From NCBI GenBank assembly GCA_937873165.1, contig CALMVH010000099.1, positions 1-6,014 on the forward strand: a DNA stretch of 6,014 nt, written 5' to 3'. A model generated the notes under the pieces. That model did no database searches. It was not told the DNA's origin and worked only from the letters and a program-made list of their open reading frames with translations. Shown here one piece after another: positions 5,377-6,014 of the stretch. The DNA comes from an uncultured Rhodospirillales bacterium (GTDB lineage Bacteria; Pseudomonadota; Alphaproteobacteria; CALMVH01). Positions within the stretch are counted from its first letter, which is position 1, and every line of letters starts with the position of its first letter. A program made the translations under genes and the position numbers.

Positions 5377-6014
5377 CTGACGCAGTCGATCGGGAGCGCC
5401 GAGTCGCGCAACAAGCACCCGCTCGACTGGCTGAACTTCCTGCTGGCGGACGTCACGGACGGGTTGAACCCGTTCCTTGCCATGTACCTGTTGTCGGTCC
5501 AGCACTGGACACCCGAGCGCATCGGGTTCGCCATGAGCTTGTCCGGCATCGCCAACGTGGTGGTGCGTGCCCCCATCGGCAGGTTGATCGACGCGACGCG
5601 CCACAAGCGCGAGCTTGTGGCAGGAGCTGCGATCGCCATCGGACTTTGTGCGGTCGCGCTGTCGTTCCTGCATTCCTTTCCCGTGGTGGCAGGCTTGCAG
5701 ATCGTGGTCGGCACGGCGGGATCGTTTGCTGCGGCGCTTCCTGCCATTACGCTCGGCATCGTGGGACAAAAGGCCTACGCCCGCCGCCTTGGGCGTAACG
5801 AGGCCTTCAACCATGGCGGCAATGCCATGACGGCGGTGGCCTCGGGCATTGCCGGAATGCTGGTGGCGCAGGTCGCGGTGTTATGGGCTGTTGCCGCCCT
5901 AGCGGCGTTGAGCGCCGTGGCCGCCATGAGCCTGCGGGCGGACGACATCGATCACGACGTGGCGCGCGGCGGGGCGGAGACTGCCTCGAACGGGCTCGCC
6001 GGCCTGAAGACGCT
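5377..6014 (+). CDS. MFS transporter, N-terminal half; start codon uncertain, right end cut by window
   Basis: The frame is open from 5338 to the window end and encodes about six membrane helices: LNFLLADVTDGLNPFLAMYL, IGFAMSLSGIANVVVRAPIG, a helix through ELVAGAAIAIGLCAVALSFL, GLQIVVGTAGSFAAALPAIT, AVASGIAGMLVAQVAV and LWAVAALAALSAVAAMSL. GRLIDATRHKR after helix 2 is the major facilitator superfamily motif A between helices 2 and 3. The substrate cannot be told. Upstream of helix 1 the frame contains no ATG, GTG or TTG after the stop at 5335-5337. The first standard starts (TTG 5464, ATG 5482) fall inside helix 1. CTG 5377 is given as a provisional start; CTG 5365 is an alternative. A GGGAG at 5392-5396 is not followed by a usable start. 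The gene follows grxD directly, so it may be co-transcribed. Family assignment is firm; the 5' end is not. Confidence 0.8.
   Translation, partial: MTQSIGSAESRNKHPLDWLNFLLADVTDGLNPFLAMYLLSVQHWTPERIGFAMSLSGIANVVVRAPIGRLIDATRHKRELVAGAAIAIGLCAVALSFLHSFPVVAGLQIVVGTAGSFAAALPAITLGIVGQKAYARRLGRNEAFNHGGNAMTAVASGIAGMLVAQVAVLWAVAALAALSAVAAMSLRADDIDHDVARGGAETASNGLAGLKT

Noticed and set aside
5091..5759. Minus-strand open frames across grxD and the MFS gene
   Set aside because: They oppose two clear genes, cross their boundary, and show no family features; they are by-products of codon bias.
1..6014. tRNA, rRNA, CRISPR array, riboswitch, transposase or phage genes
   Set aside because: Nothing resembling any of these was seen on reading both strands. 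The window is mostly accounted for by the listed genes.

Overview
The window reads as ordinary alphaproteobacterial chromosome. The genes are GC-rich. PurQ and PurL are the separate 'small' types, and a bolA–CGFS-glutaredoxin pair follows purL, which is a familiar alphaproteobacterial arrangement. PurC resembles Rhodospirillales/Acetobacterales-type sequences, but that placement comes from remembered family patterns and is tentative.

Layout. Positions 1-699 (minus) hold purC, cut by the left edge near its C-terminus. Positions 752-1260 (minus) hold the wreck of a small four-helix membrane protein gene, in DNA clearly poorer in GC than its surroundings. Positions 1214-1765 (minus) encode a short, divergent member of the NRDE/TANGO2 family that lacks the family's signature residues. 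A 34-bp divergent gap follows. The plus strand then carries purQ (1800-2489), purL (2486-4684, ATGA overlap), a dispersed-type palindromic repeat (4730-4749), bolA (4775-5014), grxD (5034-5372) and the first half of an MFS transporter running off the right edge. No RNA gene, CRISPR array, insertion sequence or convincing intrinsic terminator was seen.

Function. PurQ and PurL are two subunits of FGAM synthase (purine step 4), and PurC catalyses SAICAR synthesis later in the same pathway. The third subunit of the small-type synthase, PurS, is not encoded here; it may lie just left of the window, downstream of purC. BolA and the CGFS glutaredoxin are well-known partners that share a [2Fe-2S] cluster and act in iron–sulfur trafficking and iron sensing.

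I found no new defence, mobile or biosynthetic system. The points worth a second look are smaller: a well-formed promoter that would make purQ mRNA leaderless, decay of the purC–purQ interval (broken membrane gene beside a truncated NRDE gene), an MFS gene with no ATG/GTG/TTG start ahead of its first helix, and a repeat that supplies an alternative bolA start codon.
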